This document shows, one piece after another, positions 25,500 to 35,583 of a stretch of 63,944 nucleotides of DNA. Position numbers and translations under genes: made by a program. The notes under the pieces were generated by a model. It saw nothing but the letters and a program-made list of their open reading frames with translations. It was not told the DNA's origin and did not search any database. Position 1 is the first letter of the stretch, and each line of letters opens with the position of its first letter. The stretch spans positions 1 to 63,944 of the forward strand of contig NZ_JAGQTN010000002.1 in NCBI RefSeq assembly GCF_020438995.1, read 5' to 3'. This stretch comes from Gordonia sp. (in: high G+C Gram-positive bacteria). Its GTDB lineage: Bacteria > Actinomycetota > Actinomycetes > Mycobacteriales > Mycobacteriaceae.

Positions 25500-28304
25500 A
25501 TGCACCGGCCGAATGTGAACGGTGACTACACTGTTCGCGTGCCCGCGCCGCAGAGTTCCCGCCGGTCGGCGACGATCGCGGAACTCACCGACGCGCTCAC
25601 CGCAGCCCTCAACGGCGTCCCCCGCGCGCACCGGACGCTGGTGATCACCGCAGGGCCCGGCACCGGAAAATCCCATATCCTGCGCGAGCTGCTCGACGCC
25701 CTGCCCACTCAATCCGCGCTACGACTCGGCGGGGCAGTCTGCACGGTGCGCCGCGCGGAGGCCGACGACCTGTCCTGGCGCAGGCCCTACGCCGTCGCCG
25801 CGGCCCTGCTCGGCCGTGACATGTACGCCCCCGTCCCCGACGATCTCGCTGACGACCTTTACACGTGCGTCGACGACATGTGTGCCCTGGGGCCCGTCGT
25901 GCTGGCCGTCGACGACGCCCACCACGCCGATGCCGCCAGCCTCGAACTCTTCACCAGGCTCACCGGCGCCGCCCGCGATCTGCCGCTCGTGCTGATCCTG
26001 ACCCGTCGGCAGCTACCTGCCCGCGAACAGCTGACCCGCCTGTTGTCCCTGCCGGATGTCCGCGAATGGTACGTGCCGCCGATGTCGAAGGCGGAACTGA
26101 TCAGCCTGGCTGCCGGGACCCTGCATGCCACTCCCGGTGCCGGTGTCGGGGCGGTCCTCGAGCGTTCGGGCGGCAATCCCATGCACGCACTCTCGCTGCT
26201 GCGGTCATTGCGCCAAACCGGCGGCCTACATGTGATCGACGGTGTCGCCACGGTCGATCCGGACGGCGTCGCGGGCGTCCACGCCGGTATCAAGGAAGCG
26301 ATCGGATCTCATCTGGCGCTACTGGATCCCGCGGCCCGCGAACTGACCCAGAAGCTCGCCGTATGGGGCGGTCCGGCCACGCTCGCCGAGATCGCCGCCC
26401 TCGACGGTTCGTCCCCGGTCGGCCTCGTCGGTGCCGCCCAGACCAGCATCGACGCCGGTGTGGTGGGCACCGGTCCCGGCGACACGCTGCACTTCACCCA
26501 CGATCTGTACGCCGACGTCACGTACGAACGGCTCGCGCCGGCACTGCGCACCGTCCTGCATCAGGCCGTTGCCGATCACCCGGGCGCCGGGCGCAGAACG
26601 CAGGTCGTGGCGCATCACACGGTCGCCGCCGGCACCGACGCCGACCGCAGTGCGGCGGCAGTCGCGGCCGCCCAGCGCGAACTCGGCCATGTCCCGGCGA
26701 TGACCGTCGAGTTGCTCGACACCCTGCCCGCCGACGTGACGGCCTCGAAGAACCTGCGGGCGATGCATCTGAACCTCGCCACGGCCCTCACCCGCACCGG
26801 ACAATTCACCCGCGCGGCACAGGTCGCCGAAGAGGGCCTGGCCCACGCCACCACCGTCGAGGAGATCACCGACCTGCACCAGGTGCTGCTGTTCGCCGTC
26901 ATCACCAAAGGTGACACGGTGCGCGCCCGCGAGCTGATCGACCAGACCCTGGCGCTACCCCTCGACGAGGAGACCATCACCGAACTCACCGACCTGCGCC
27001 GGTACGTCGGCATCATGGAAGGTGCCGAACCTGTTCCGCGCCAACCGTTTTTCGACGTGGCCCACGCGCACTCCCGGCCGTTGTCCGGGGTGGTGGCCGA
27101 GTCGCTGCGTCGCATGATGCTCGGCGACCTGCACGAGTCGCTGCGCTTGATCCTGATCGCATCCCGCCGGGATGCCGACGAGGGCGCCCGCGGCGAGCAC
27201 AGTGCCTCCGACGCCGACATCTGGGTGCCGCTGATCGAGCAGTATGCCCACGGCGCGGGACCGGCCGCCGACCTGCTGCGATCGGTGGCCGGGCTGCGCG
27301 TCAACCGGGGCACCGACTGGATGATCGCCTACCACGAATTCATCCAGGGCGGAATCGAATTGGACCTGGGGCGGGTGACCGACGCCGCCGCCTCGTTCGA
27401 CGCCGGACTCGAACGGGTGGCCACCGCCGACATGGGCTGGACATCGCTGGCCGTCGGCGGACGCATCCACGCCGCGATCCTCACCGGCGAGTTCGCCGAT
27501 GCCGCCACCCGGATCGAGGAGTGGAACGCCCGCGGACTCCCCGACCAGCTCGGCATCCCGATGATCGACGCCACCGCCGTCCAGTTGCTCGAAGCGACCC
27601 GCAAACTGCGGCCGGCGGCCACCGCGGCGATGAAGGTGTGGGACCGCGCGCACACGCATGGCGCCTACATGTGGATGCCCGAATTCGGCCTCGAATGCGC
27701 CCGCATCGGGCTGCGCGCCGGCGACGAGGCACTGCTGCACCGCCTGGTCGACGACCTTGATTCGCAGCCTTACCCGCAATCAGATTGGGCTGCAAGCGAT
27801 GTCGATCTCATAAACGCCATCGCGGCCACGGCGCTCTCGGGCGCCGACCCGATGACGGTTGTCGCTGCCGCGCGCAGCACCGCCGAAGCCCATGACGCGG
27901 TGGGCTTTCAGGTCGGCCGGGTCCGGGCGCTCGAGGAGGCCGCCTGCGCCGCGGCGGCGGCCGGCGACAAGGCCCTCGCCCGCGGCATCGCCCACGAGAC
28001 ACTGGTTCTGACCCAGGGGATGGGTGCGGTAACAATCTCCGAACGCCTGTGTTCGCGGCTGCGCCCACACGGCCTGCGATTGACCCCCAGCGCCACCCGG
28101 GAGCGGCCACAGACAGGCTGGGATGCCCTGACGCGGACCGAACGGGCCATTGCCGAATTGGTCGGCGACGGGTGTAATGGACCGGAAATAGCCGAACGCC
28201 TGCATATTTCGACACGCACCGTGCAAACGCACGTGTCGCACGCACTCACCAAGCTCGGTCTGCGCACGCGCGTCGAACTGGCCGCTTTCGTCGCAGGACG
28301 ATAG
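25500..28304 (+). CDS. Large LuxR-family ATP-binding regulator (LAL/MalT-like)
   Basis: A STAND-type signalling ATPase of 934 residues with a C-terminal LuxR DNA-binding domain. Walker A is GPGTGKS near residue 55 and Walker B VVLAVDDAHHAD near 133. A helical TPR-like middle follows. The final 65 residues are LTRTERAIAELVGDGCNGPEIAERLHISTRTVQTHVSHALTKLGLRTR, split here only for length. ATG 25500 is used; a GTG at 25539, seven bases after TACACT, could be a leaderless start. The downstream gene is a beta-propeller protein, a possible target. Confidence 0.9.
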   Translation: MHRPNVNGDYTVRVPAPQSSRRSATIAELTDALTAALNGVPRAHRTLVITAGPGTGKSHILRELLDALPTQSALRLGGAVCTVRRAEADDLSWRRPYAVAAALLGRDMYAPVPDDLADDLYTCVDDMCALGPVVLAVDDAHHADAASLELFTRLTGAARDLPLVLILTRRQLPAREQLTRLLSLPDVREWYVPPMSKAELISLAAGTLHATPGAGVGAVLERSGGNPMHALSLLRSLRQTGGLHVIDGVATVDPDGVAGVHAGIKEAIGSHLALLDPAARELTQKLAVWGGPATLAEIAALDGSSPVGLVGAAQTSIDAGVVGTGPGDTLHFTHDLYADVTYERLAPALRTVLHQAVADHPGAGRRTQVVAHHTVAAGTDADRSAAAVAAAQRELGHVPAMTVELLDTLPADVTASKNLRAMHLNLATALTRTGQFTRAAQVAEEGLAHATTVEEITDLHQVLLFAVITKGDTVRARELIDQTLALPLDEETITELTDLRRYVGIMEGAEPVPRQPFFDVAHAHSRPLSGVVAESLRRMMLGDLHESLRLILIASRRDADEGARGEHSASDADIWVPLIEQYAHGAGPAADLLRSVAGLRVNRGTDWMIAYHEFIQGGIELDLGRVTDAAASFDAGLERVATADMGWTSLAVGGRIHAAILTGEFADAATRIEEWNARGLPDQLGIPMIDATAVQLLEATRKLRPAATAAMKVWDRAHTHGAYMWMPEFGLECARIGLRAGDEALLHRLVDDLDSQPYPQSDWAASDVDLINAIAATALSGADPMTVVAAARSTAEAHDAVGFQVGRVRALEEAACAAAAAGDKALARGIAHETLVLTQGMGAVTISERLCSRLRPHGLRLTPSATRERPQTGWDALTRTERAIAELVGDGCNGPEIAERLHISTRTVQTHVSHALTKLGLRTRVELAAFVAGR

Positions 28305-28331
28305 CGATCCGCGCGCCTTTGGCGCTCGAAT

Positions 28332-28349
28332 ATCCGTCATGTGACGGAT
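28332..28349. promoter_or_regulatory. Perfect palindrome after luxR-type gene
   Basis: ATCCGTCA-TG-TGACGGAT, with perfect 8-bp arms, lies 28 bp past the LuxR-type stop and about 165 bp before the propeller gene. It could be the binding site of the adjacent regulator or a short terminator hairpin. Confidence 0.5.
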
Positions 28350-28513
28350 TTCTGTGCGTCCGTTGGCTGGCACAGTTGTGTGAGTCGTCGCACCGCGGGA
28401 GGCTACCCCGGGTGTCCCGCGGCGCGACGACCACCTGACGTTCCAGTGACCCAACCGTCCTGAGCCCGCCAACTCTTCTGAGCCCCCACGCTTCTGAGCC
28501 CTGAGGACACCGC

Positions 28514-29398
28514 ATGAGAGTCTCGATGACGGACCCTATCGGCGCATTCGCCGGACGGCCGCACGGAAAGCCGCGGTTCAGCAGCGTCGGGAAGGTCCTC
28601 TATCTGGTCACCACCACTCCGGACGGCAACAGCGCACTCCATCAGCACAAACATCCGCTCGGGGTATCCGCGGCCGTGACGACAGACCTGCTCGGCAGGC
28701 CGATCGGCGACGCCGTCGCCGACCCGGCAGCCGGTCCCCGCATATACGTCACCACCGAGTACGACGGCAGCACCATCGTCAACGCGGTCGACCCCTCGGG
28801 CCGGAACAAGACCGTCACCATCGACGGAACTGCCTTGGGCGCAATACAACTGGCCGTACTGGAAGGACAGGGCGAGGACGGCTATCTGTATCAGAACGTC
28901 GCAACCGGTAGCGGCGGCCGCACACTGGTGATCATCGACCGGGCAACCCACGCGGTGGGCAGAACGATCTCCACCAACGCACCCGCCGGGCCCGCGATCT
29001 TCCGCGACGGCAACGTCTACCTGCTTAGTTCGGGCGGCGATCCCGCGACCGACGGCACCAGCCTGGTGTGGTTCAACCCGCATTCCTTCGTGGCCGGGGG
29101 CACCATGAGTTTCACCGACCTTCAGTTCGGCGTACCCCAGATATCCTCCGGCAGTGGTACTCCCACATTGGTGACCCGTGCCGACGGCACGTACTACCTC
29201 ACCCTGCTGCGCTATGACCCCGGCACCGACCGGTACACCACCAACGTCGTGCGCTACGGCGATCATCTGCTCGACGTCCGTTCCATTCCCGGCAAACACA
29301 CCGGCCCGCCGCAACGGCTATCCGACGGCACGATCATCCAGGTCGTCCACGCCGACGGAATCACCCGTTACGTAATCCTCGACGGAAACCGGATCTGA
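28514..29398 (+). CDS. Beta-propeller-like protein, paralogue of the C-terminal half of the 30.6-kb gene
   Basis: A 294-residue product of repeated beta-strand units (GxxYLYQNVATGSGGRT, GNVYLLSSGGDP, GTYYLTLLRYDPGTDRYTT). Its C-terminus, DGTIIQVVHADGITRYVILDGNRI, closely parallels the end of the secreted protein encoded at 30619-33858. Unlike that protein it has no visible signal peptide, Ser-rich region or VCBS-like part. ATG 28514 has TGAGGAC upstream. It may be a truncated duplicate kept as a gene, or a cytoplasmic partner. Confidence 0.65.
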   Translation: MRVSMTDPIGAFAGRPHGKPRFSSVGKVLYLVTTTPDGNSALHQHKHPLGVSAAVTTDLLGRPIGDAVADPAAGPRIYVTTEYDGSTIVNAVDPSGRNKTVTIDGTALGAIQLAVLEGQGEDGYLYQNVATGSGGRTLVIIDRATHAVGRTISTNAPAGPAIFRDGNVYLLSSGGDPATDGTSLVWFNPHSFVAGGTMSFTDLQFGVPQISSGSGTPTLVTRADGTYYLTLLRYDPGTDRYTTNVVRYGDHLLDVRSIPGKHTGPPQRLSDGTIIQVVHADGITRYVILDGNRI

Positions 29399-29443
29399 CC
29401 TCGATCCAGAACTCCGGTGCCCGGCCGACGAACTTCCACGAAT

Positions 29444-30367
29444 CTATAGCCAGTTGCGGTAAGTGACCCAGGCCGGGCCGGCGTCGGGAGCGTCCTCGCG
29501 GGAGACCGCGGCCTGGATGAGGCCGTACGGGCGGTCGTCGGCGTGGAACACCTCCTTGTTGTTCTCGACGTCGTCGAACGCGGAGAAGTCGTAGACGAAG
29601 TGGTGTTTGTTGGGTGCCGACATCCGCACCTCCGCGACCAGCGGAAACTCCTCCAGGATCGCCTCGCCGATGCGGTGCAGCGTCTGCTGCAGGGCGAGTG
29701 AGTGGACGGTCGCGAACTTGGCGATCGCGATGTCGCGGATCCGGGCGAACAGACCGTCGAAGCCGAGTTCACCTGGATCGGTACCCACCAGCCGCCACTG
29801 CATCACCAGCGACGTCGCCATCACGCGGTCGTCGGTCTCCTCCAGGATCGTGTACGGATCGACGAAGAAGCCCTTGAACTCGCTGCCCGTGGATTTGAGG
29901 AGCACGAAGTCCTTCACACCCGAGACGACCCAGGTGTGCTCCTTGTTGTGGGTGACGGCCACGGTGCGCACCTCTGCCGACGCCTTCACGAACGTATGCG
30001 GATGTTCCTCGCCGTCGACGATCGCCCGCTCCCACGCGAACTCCTCCACCTCGATCAGCGCCTCGTCGACCGGTTCGATGTCGTCGACGTAGTGCGTGGC
30101 CAGCGCCAGCGCGTACTCCTCGGGCGAACTGATGCCGACCTTCTTGGCGTAGGCGTACGCGGTCTGTTTCTGCGTGTCGGTCGGCAGCACCTTGCTCTGA
30201 TCACCGGTCAGATAGGCGTCGGTGAAATCACCACGCAGACAAGATGATACGTTCAGATCCCGGATCTCGTGGCGAGCGGTGTCGCGGACGATCCGGACCA
30301 CCCGATTCTCGGCCTTGCCGTACTGGTTTCCGGACAGGACGATCTTTCCGGACAGGCTTTCGGACAT
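29444..30367 (-). CDS. Urate oxidase (cofactor-free uricase)
   Basis: It oxidises urate to 5-hydroxyisourate in purine catabolism. The 307 residues show the family pattern: GNQYGKAENRVVRI with the catalytic Lys, LPTDTQKQTAYAYAKK with the Thr, and SAPNKHHFVYDFSAF with the conserved His. GVKDFVLLKSTGSEFKGF is also typical. ATG 30367 is preceded by GAGAGG. No other purine-degradation gene is adjacent, and it sits alone between two beta-propeller paralogues, which is an unusual location. Confidence 0.95.
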   Translation of the reverse strand: MSESLSGKIVLSGNQYGKAENRVVRIVRDTARHEIRDLNVSSCLRGDFTDAYLTGDQSKVLPTDTQKQTAYAYAKKVGISSPEEYALALATHYVDDIEPVDEALIEVEEFAWERAIVDGEEHPHTFVKASAEVRTVAVTHNKEHTWVVSGVKDFVLLKSTGSEFKGFFVDPYTILEETDDRVMATSLVMQWRLVGTDPGELGFDGLFARIRDIAIAKFATVHSLALQQTLHRIGEAILEEFPLVAEVRMSAPNKHHFVYDFSAFDDVENNKEVFHADDRPYGLIQAAVSREDAPDAGPAWVTYRNWL

Positions 30368-30618
30368 CGGTCACGACCTCTCTGTGGTGTCCCCAAGTTC
30401 GGTATCCATATCAGACCGCACCCGTTAAACGGATGTGTCCTGGTCGTTAGCGGGATGGAACAACACCGAACCTGTTTGGCGCTGCGATCTCCGTCATGAC
30501 ACAGACGACCGCGACGGCGCGGAGGCGGACAGTGAACGTGCAGCCTTACCCAATGCGCCAGATCTCCGAACGCGCCAGGTCCCCAGATACGAAGGCCCCG
30601 ATCAGAAGGTCCCCAGCC
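30368..30618. other. Intergenic, uricase / surface protein
   Basis: About 250 bp. It holds a small palindrome CCGTT-A-AACGG (30422-30432), a possible operator, and an open frame from 30496 that joins the downstream gene but lacks its own signal sequence. Confidence 0.4.
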
Positions 30619-33600
30619 ATGAGAACCTACAGCCACCGAACCCGACTGATCGCAGCAGCGGCGGGCGTGAGCATCGTCCTGCTCGGCGGCAACGGCACCG
30701 CCCGGGCCGACTCCGACGGCTCCGGCGAGTCGACGGGCGCCACGTCCACCAGCACGTCGGTGACGGATTCCGGCGAATCCGCCTCGTCCGGCGCACCGTC
30801 GTCCGGCGAATCCGCCACGTCCGGCGCACCATCGTCCGGCGAATCCGCCACGTCCGGCGCACCATCGTCCGGCGAATCCGCATCCGCTGAATCCGGTTCC
30901 GGCAGTGACGGTTCCGGTACAGGCGATTCGGGAGGCACCGGCTCGGGTGGCAGCGAGCCCGCCTCCGGGGGCTCGGAATCCGGGGATTCGGGGACTGCGG
31001 GCGGCGAATCAGATGACACCGACCCCGGCTCCACGAACCCCGGCTCCACCGACGCCACCGGGCAGACCGTCGACGGTGCCATTTCCGGCGAGAGTGAACA
31101 AGAACAAGGTTCTGACGCAGGCGATTCCGGCGACGCGGACACCAGAGGCACCAACACCGGAGGCACCGACACCCCGCTGACGCCCGCCACAAAGCCGGAA
31201 GCACCGCAGAATCCGGCTGCGCCGTCCGTCGGCGCCGTTGACGGACCTTCGACACCGCTGTGGCAGCCACCGGTGACCGGCGGCGCCGCCGATGAACCGG
31301 TCGATTCCGGATCCACCACATCACGGGATGCAAAGTCTTCGCCCGATGGTGCCCAGTTGACCGATGATGCCCAGTTGACCGATGACGCACTGCTATCCGA
31401 CAACCCAGGCCCCGGTGGCCCCGGTGCAGAGGGCGCCGACAACGGGAAGATCACTGCGATCACCCCACCGTTGGCAACGGTGTCATCTTTACCCGTTGCA
31501 CCGCAATCATTTTCGTCGCCATCAAGCATGCCGATGGCACCGGTCTCACCATCACTGAGTAGCGCCCCGCTCAGTTCCGCACTCGGTCTCCTGACATTGT
31601 TCGGCCTTCCGCTGCTCAGTGGCGGCAACTCCCCGGCACCCAGCAATCCGATCGCCTGGACGCTGCTGTGGATCATCCGGCGGCATCAGGAGCACTGGCA
31701 CAACCAGGCGCCGGTCGCCGCACCCGTCGTCACCACCTCCGATCCCGAAACAGGCGTGGTCACAGGCAATCTCAACGCCACCGACCACGAGGGCGATCCG
31801 ATCAGCTACCAGGTCACCACAGGCCCGACCGCGGGCGGCGTCGTCGTCAACGCCGACGGCACCTTCGTCTACACCCCCGGCCAGGGACTCCTCGACAACG
31901 GTGGGACGGACACATTCACCGTCACCGTCTCCGATGCGACCGGGCCACATCACCATCATTTCGCCATTCCGTTCTGGCTCGGGCAGACCGGGCACACCAC
32001 GACCACCACCGTCTCGGTGGTCGTCGATGCCGTCCACACCAACGACGCCCCGACGCTCACGGTCAATCCGCCCACCACGGTCAACCCGATCACCGGAATC
32101 GCCACCGGCACCATCTCCGCCACCGACCCCGACAACGATCCGCTCACCTACACCGTCAACGGAAATACCAGCACTGCAAACACTTTCACCACCGACAGGG
32201 GCACCTTCACCCTCAACGGCGACGGCACGTACACCTTCACCCCCACTGCGGCGGCCCGGTGGAACGCGTCGTTCGCCGGCGAGGACCCGGCCACACATGC
32301 CGAAACGCTCAGCATCACCGTCGACGATGGCAACGGCGGCACCGACACCCAGACCGTCACCATCGGTATCGCCCCGATCGCCGTCCCCGGCGAACCCGTC
32401 GGACAGGCGGCCACCTCCACCAACGGCCGCACTTACTTCACCACCCGTGATTTGGCAACGGGCACAACATATGTCACCTACATCGATCCGGTGACCCGGG
32501 CCACCACCACGAACGTCGTCGCCGGCAGCCCGCTCGGCGGGATTCAGTTGGGCCCCAACGGAGTCGCCTACCAGACCAGCACCGACAACGCGGGCCGGAC
32601 CTACATCACCAGCTTCGGCGGGCCACTCACCGAGGTCATGCCGTACTACTACTATCGCGCCGGCCACACCCCGGTGGGGAACCTGCGGTTCGACTCGACC
32701 GGCAATGCCTACCAAGTAATGTCCGCCGCCAACGACACCGCCGTCTACGTGATCGGCGCCGACGGCATCGGCAGGCTCCACTCCATCACCAACGAAAAGC
32801 CGGTCGGTCCCGTCGTGATCGGACCGAACGGAAAGATCTACCTCACCACCGAACGGGTGGTGGCCGGCAACATGAAGACCCGAGTGTCGATCCTCGACCC
32901 GGCCGCCGGTGTGGTCAAGGCCGTCAACGCAGCGGGGGTTCCGGTAGGGACGGTGTATGTCGGCCCCGACGGGTCGGTGTACCAGGTCGGCTACATAGCG
33001 AACACCGACGAGACGACGCTGTACCGCTACTCGGCCACGCTGACCTCGCCGGATGACCTCGATGCCGACGGAAGCCCTTACGGTGGAGCCTATTTCGATG
33101 ATGATGGCACCGTCTATATCCTCACCAGGCTGGACAACGGCAACACGCAGATCAACAGATTCAATTACGACTGGGGCTATGTCGGCTACTTCGACGTCGA
33201 AGGCACGCCGTCAGGCGATGTGGTCTTTCTTCCCGGAACCAACCAGGGGTACTTCGTCACCAGGACCGACGGCGCCACCCCCGGCACCTACGTGACCCAC
33301 ATCCACTCGGTCAATTTCGACGCGTTTCCGCCCAGCAGCACCGTCGTCATCCCGGGCGAACCTATCGGCGGCCCCGTCCTGGCGGCCGACGGCAATCTGT
33401 ATCAGGTGATCACCGGGACGAACACCATTGTCCGCCGGCTCAACGGTTCCGATGTCTATCAGGTCGGCGGAACCGCCACCAGCCAGGTCGTCGGTGACGA
33501 CACATACCTGTGGGTGACGACAACCGAGGGCGACGAGTCCACGGGGAAGACCTATATCCGCCGGATCAACATCGCGCTCGGTCCCCAGGGTTCCTACACC

Positions 33601-33858
33601 GTCGACGGAATCCCGGTGGGCACGCCGGTCATCGGCGCGGACGGCACCAAGTACCAGACCGTGGTGCGATACGACACCGATGCCGGCATCTACCGGACCA
33701 CGGTCATCGCCTACAACGGGAATCTCTTCATCTACCACTTCACCTTCGACGGCCGGCCCACCACCGGCGTCCACATCGCTCCCGACGGCACCGTCACGCA
33801 GACCGTCGAGACCGGCGGCATCACTCGCGAGGTCGTCTTCAGCGGCGTCCGGCTGTGA
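30619..33858 (+). CDS. Secreted repeat protein with VCBS-like and beta-propeller regions
   Basis: ATG 30619 starts a clear signal peptide (MRTYSHRTRLIAAAAGVSIVLLGG...ARA); a frame from 30496 would bury it, so I reject that start. After cleavage there are about 280 residues rich in Ser, Gly, Glu and Pro with 33-bp repeats. A hydrophobic stretch (LGLLTLFGLPLLSGG) is followed by WTLLWIIRRHQ. Two VCBS/cadherin-like modules follow (NQAPVAAPVVTT..., NDAPTLTVNPP...), then about 450 residues of propeller strands (GPNGVAYQTSTD, GPDGSVYQVGYI). It is probably cell-surface. The role is unknown; the layout resembles mycobacterial VCBS-domain proteins. Confidence 0.8.
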   Translation: MRTYSHRTRLIAAAAGVSIVLLGGNGTARADSDGSGESTGATSTSTSVTDSGESASSGAPSSGESATSGAPSSGESATSGAPSSGESASAESGSGSDGSGTGDSGGTGSGGSEPASGGSESGDSGTAGGESDDTDPGSTNPGSTDATGQTVDGAISGESEQEQGSDAGDSGDADTRGTNTGGTDTPLTPATKPEAPQNPAAPSVGAVDGPSTPLWQPPVTGGAADEPVDSGSTTSRDAKSSPDGAQLTDDAQLTDDALLSDNPGPGGPGAEGADNGKITAITPPLATVSSLPVAPQSFSSPSSMPMAPVSPSLSSAPLSSALGLLTLFGLPLLSGGNSPAPSNPIAWTLLWIIRRHQEHWHNQAPVAAPVVTTSDPETGVVTGNLNATDHEGDPISYQVTTGPTAGGVVVNADGTFVYTPGQGLLDNGGTDTFTVTVSDATGPHHHHFAIPFWLGQTGHTTTTTVSVVVDAVHTNDAPTLTVNPPTTVNPITGIATGTISATDPDNDPLTYTVNGNTSTANTFTTDRGTFTLNGDGTYTFTPTAAARWNASFAGEDPATHAETLSITVDDGNGGTDTQTVTIGIAPIAVPGEPVGQAATSTNGRTYFTTRDLATGTTYVTYIDPVTRATTTNVVAGSPLGGIQLGPNGVAYQTSTDNAGRTYITSFGGPLTEVMPYYYYRAGHTPVGNLRFDSTGNAYQVMSAANDTAVYVIGADGIGRLHSITNEKPVGPVVIGPNGKIYLTTERVVAGNMKTRVSILDPAAGVVKAVNAAGVPVGTVYVGPDGSVYQVGYIANTDETTLYRYSATLTSPDDLDADGSPYGGAYFDDDGTVYILTRLDNGNTQINRFNYDWGYVGYFDVEGTPSGDVVFLPGTNQGYFVTRTDGATPGTYVTHIHSVNFDAFPPSSTVVIPGEPIGGPVLAADGNLYQVITGTNTIVRRLNGSDVYQVGGTATSQVVGDDTYLWVTTTEGDESTGKTYIRRINIALGPQGSYTVDGIPVGTPVIGADGTKYQTVVRYDTDAGIYRTTVIAYNGNLFIYHFTFDGRPTTGVHIAPDGTVTQTVETGGITREVVFSGVRL
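30769..30881 (+). repeat. 33-bp minisatellite in surface protein gene
   Basis: Units start at 30769, 30802 and 30835, with a partial one at 30868. Each encodes SGESA(S/T)SGAPS. Units two and three are identical, suggesting recent copy-number change without frame loss. Confidence 0.9.
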
Positions 33859-33913
33859 CAAGTCCGTCATTCGTACGTACCCGGCGTGGCCCGTACCTGG
33901 CAAGATGTGAGCG

Positions 33914-35329
33914 GTGACGACCCTCAGCAAAGGCGCCAACATCAGCCTCGACGTCCTGCAGGTCCGCGCGGCGCTGGGCTGGCGGCCCGGACCGGGCTGT
34001 CCCGACGTCGACGCGTCGGCACTCCTGCTCACTGCGGCAGGCTCGGTCCGTGACGATGCCGACTTCGTGTTCTACAACCAACCGCACCACGCCTCCGGTG
34101 CGGTGCGGCATGTCGGCAAGTCCGGGGCGGTCCAATCGGGATGCTTCGATGTGATCGACATCGACCTCGCCCGCATCGAACCGGCGATCGATCGGATCGT
34201 GCTCGCCGCATCGGCCGACGGCGGCACCTTCGGGCAGGTCCCGGACCTGTGCCTGACGCTCGTCGACGCCACCGGCCGGGAGGTCGCGCGCTTCCCGATG
34301 ACCGCCACCACCGAAACCGCATTCGTCGGCGGCGAGCTCTACCGGCGTGGGGGGCAGTGGAAGTTCCGGGCCGTCGGGCAGGGCTACGATTCCGGACTGG
34401 ACGGACTGGCAACGGATTTCGGCATCAGCATCGACGACGAACCGGCCCCCGCGGCTGCGCCGATTCCACCCCGGCAGGCTGTTCCGGCTACGCATCAGCC
34501 GGCTGTGGCCGTTCCACCCCCACCGGCCGCCGCGAACCAGGCACCGTCGCAGATCAACTTCTCCAAAGGCGAGGAACGGCTGCCCGTCGACATGCGTAAG
34601 CGGCTCAGCCTGCGCAAAGAGCAGATCGCGGTCTCCCTACGCAAAGCCGGCGCCACCGAACCGATCGTGGCCCGGGTGATCCTGGTCCTGGACGCGTCCG
34701 GGTCGATGGCCGGTCTGTACTCCGGTGGCACCGTCGCCACCTGCGTCGAACGCGTCGCCGCGGTGTCCGCTGTCCTCGACGACGACGCCACCATGCAGGC
34801 GTGGACCTTCGCCACCAATCCCGCCCGGCTACCCGACGTCCAGCTCGGCGATCTGCCGCAATGGATTCCGCTGCACGTGCGGCTCGGCACCATGTTCGGC
34901 GGCTTCCGGAAGAAGAAGCGCCAGAAGGAAATGGCCGCCGGACAGATCGACATGTCGAAGGTGGGTTTCGGCAACGAGGAACAGAAGGTGATCGGCGAGA
35001 TCCGGGATTACGTGGCGTGCAACCCGATTCCGCATCCCACCCTCGTCCTGTTCTTCTCCGACGGCGGTGTGTACCGCAACGACGAGATCGAACGACAGTT
35101 GCGAGATGCCGTCGAACAACCCGTCTTCTGGCAGTTCATCGGACTCGGCAACGCCAACTACGGTGTGCTGCAACGGTTCGACGAAATGGCCGGCCGCCGC
35201 GTCGACAACGTCGGATTCTTCGCCGTCGACGATATCGACCGCATCAGCGATCAGGAACTGTACGACCGGGTGCTGCAAGAGTTCCCGTCCTGGATCAAGG
35301 CCGCCCGCGCCGCCGGCATCCTGCGCTGA
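33914..35329 (+). CDS. TerD-domain / von Willebrand A-domain fusion protein
   Basis: The 471-residue product has an N-terminal TerD domain (about 1-178: [41 protein letters not shown]). A Pro/Ala linker leads to a VWA domain (about 250-465) with the MIDAS motif DASGSM at Asp260 and [11 protein letters not shown]. It belongs to the TerF-like group of the Ter stress system, linked to tellurite, phage and DNA-damage responses. The start is the GTG at 33914; CAAGAT ends 8 bases before it, so the mRNA may be leaderless. No terA-E operon is nearby. A decayed copy lies at 17996 and another TerD fusion at 53108. Confidence 0.9.
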   Translation: MTTLSKGANISLDVLQVRAALGWRPGPGCPDVDASALLLTAAGSVRDDADFVFYNQPHHASGAVRHVGKSGAVQSGCFDVIDIDLARIEPAIDRIVLAASADGGTFGQVPDLCLTLVDATGREVARFPMTATTETAFVGGELYRRGGQWKFRAVGQGYDSGLDGLATDFGISIDDEPAPAAAPIPPRQAVPATHQPAVAVPPPPAAANQAPSQINFSKGEERLPVDMRKRLSLRKEQIAVSLRKAGATEPIVARVILVLDASGSMAGLYSGGTVATCVERVAAVSAVLDDDATMQAWTFATNPARLPDVQLGDLPQWIPLHVRLGTMFGGFRKKKRQKEMAAGQIDMSKVGFGNEEQKVIGEIRDYVACNPIPHPTLVLFFSDGGVYRNDEIERQLRDAVEQPVFWQFIGLGNANYGVLQRFDEMAGRRVDNVGFFAVDDIDRISDQELYDRVLQEFPSWIKAARAAGILR

Positions 35330-35373
35330 TCGGGACGTCGCTGAATCACGACGTCACAAAGCCGCGACCACCC

Positions 35374-35544
35374 ATCTTGATCCCTGAGGCCAAAGCGGCA
35401 AAAGAGCAAGGGACCACCATCTTGATCCCTGAGGCCAAAGCGACAAAAGAGCAAGGGACCACCATCTTGATCCCTGAGGCCGAAGCGACGAAGTCGCGAG
35501 GGTCGCGAAGGGTCCGGTGACCTTCCGCGCCTGACGCGACCACC
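35374..35544 (+). repeat. Dispersed intergenic repeat, copy C (three tandem heads)
   Basis: ATCTTGATCCCTGAGGCC begins at 35374, 35419 and 35464, exactly 45 bp apart; only the last unit continues into the ...GGGTCCGG and CCTGACGCGACCACC tail. It fills the gap between the convergent TerD-VWA and TetR genes. Confidence 0.9.
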
Positions 35545-35583
35545 TCACGGCAATGCCGCAAGCGCGGCCTCGACGTCGGCCGA

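Noticed and set aside
30496-30618. Upstream start for the secreted protein
   Set aside because: It would place 41 polar residues before an evident signal peptide that starts at 30619.
35374-35508. CRISPR-like array
   Set aside because: Units are near-identical and contiguous, without unique spacers; no cas genes are seen.
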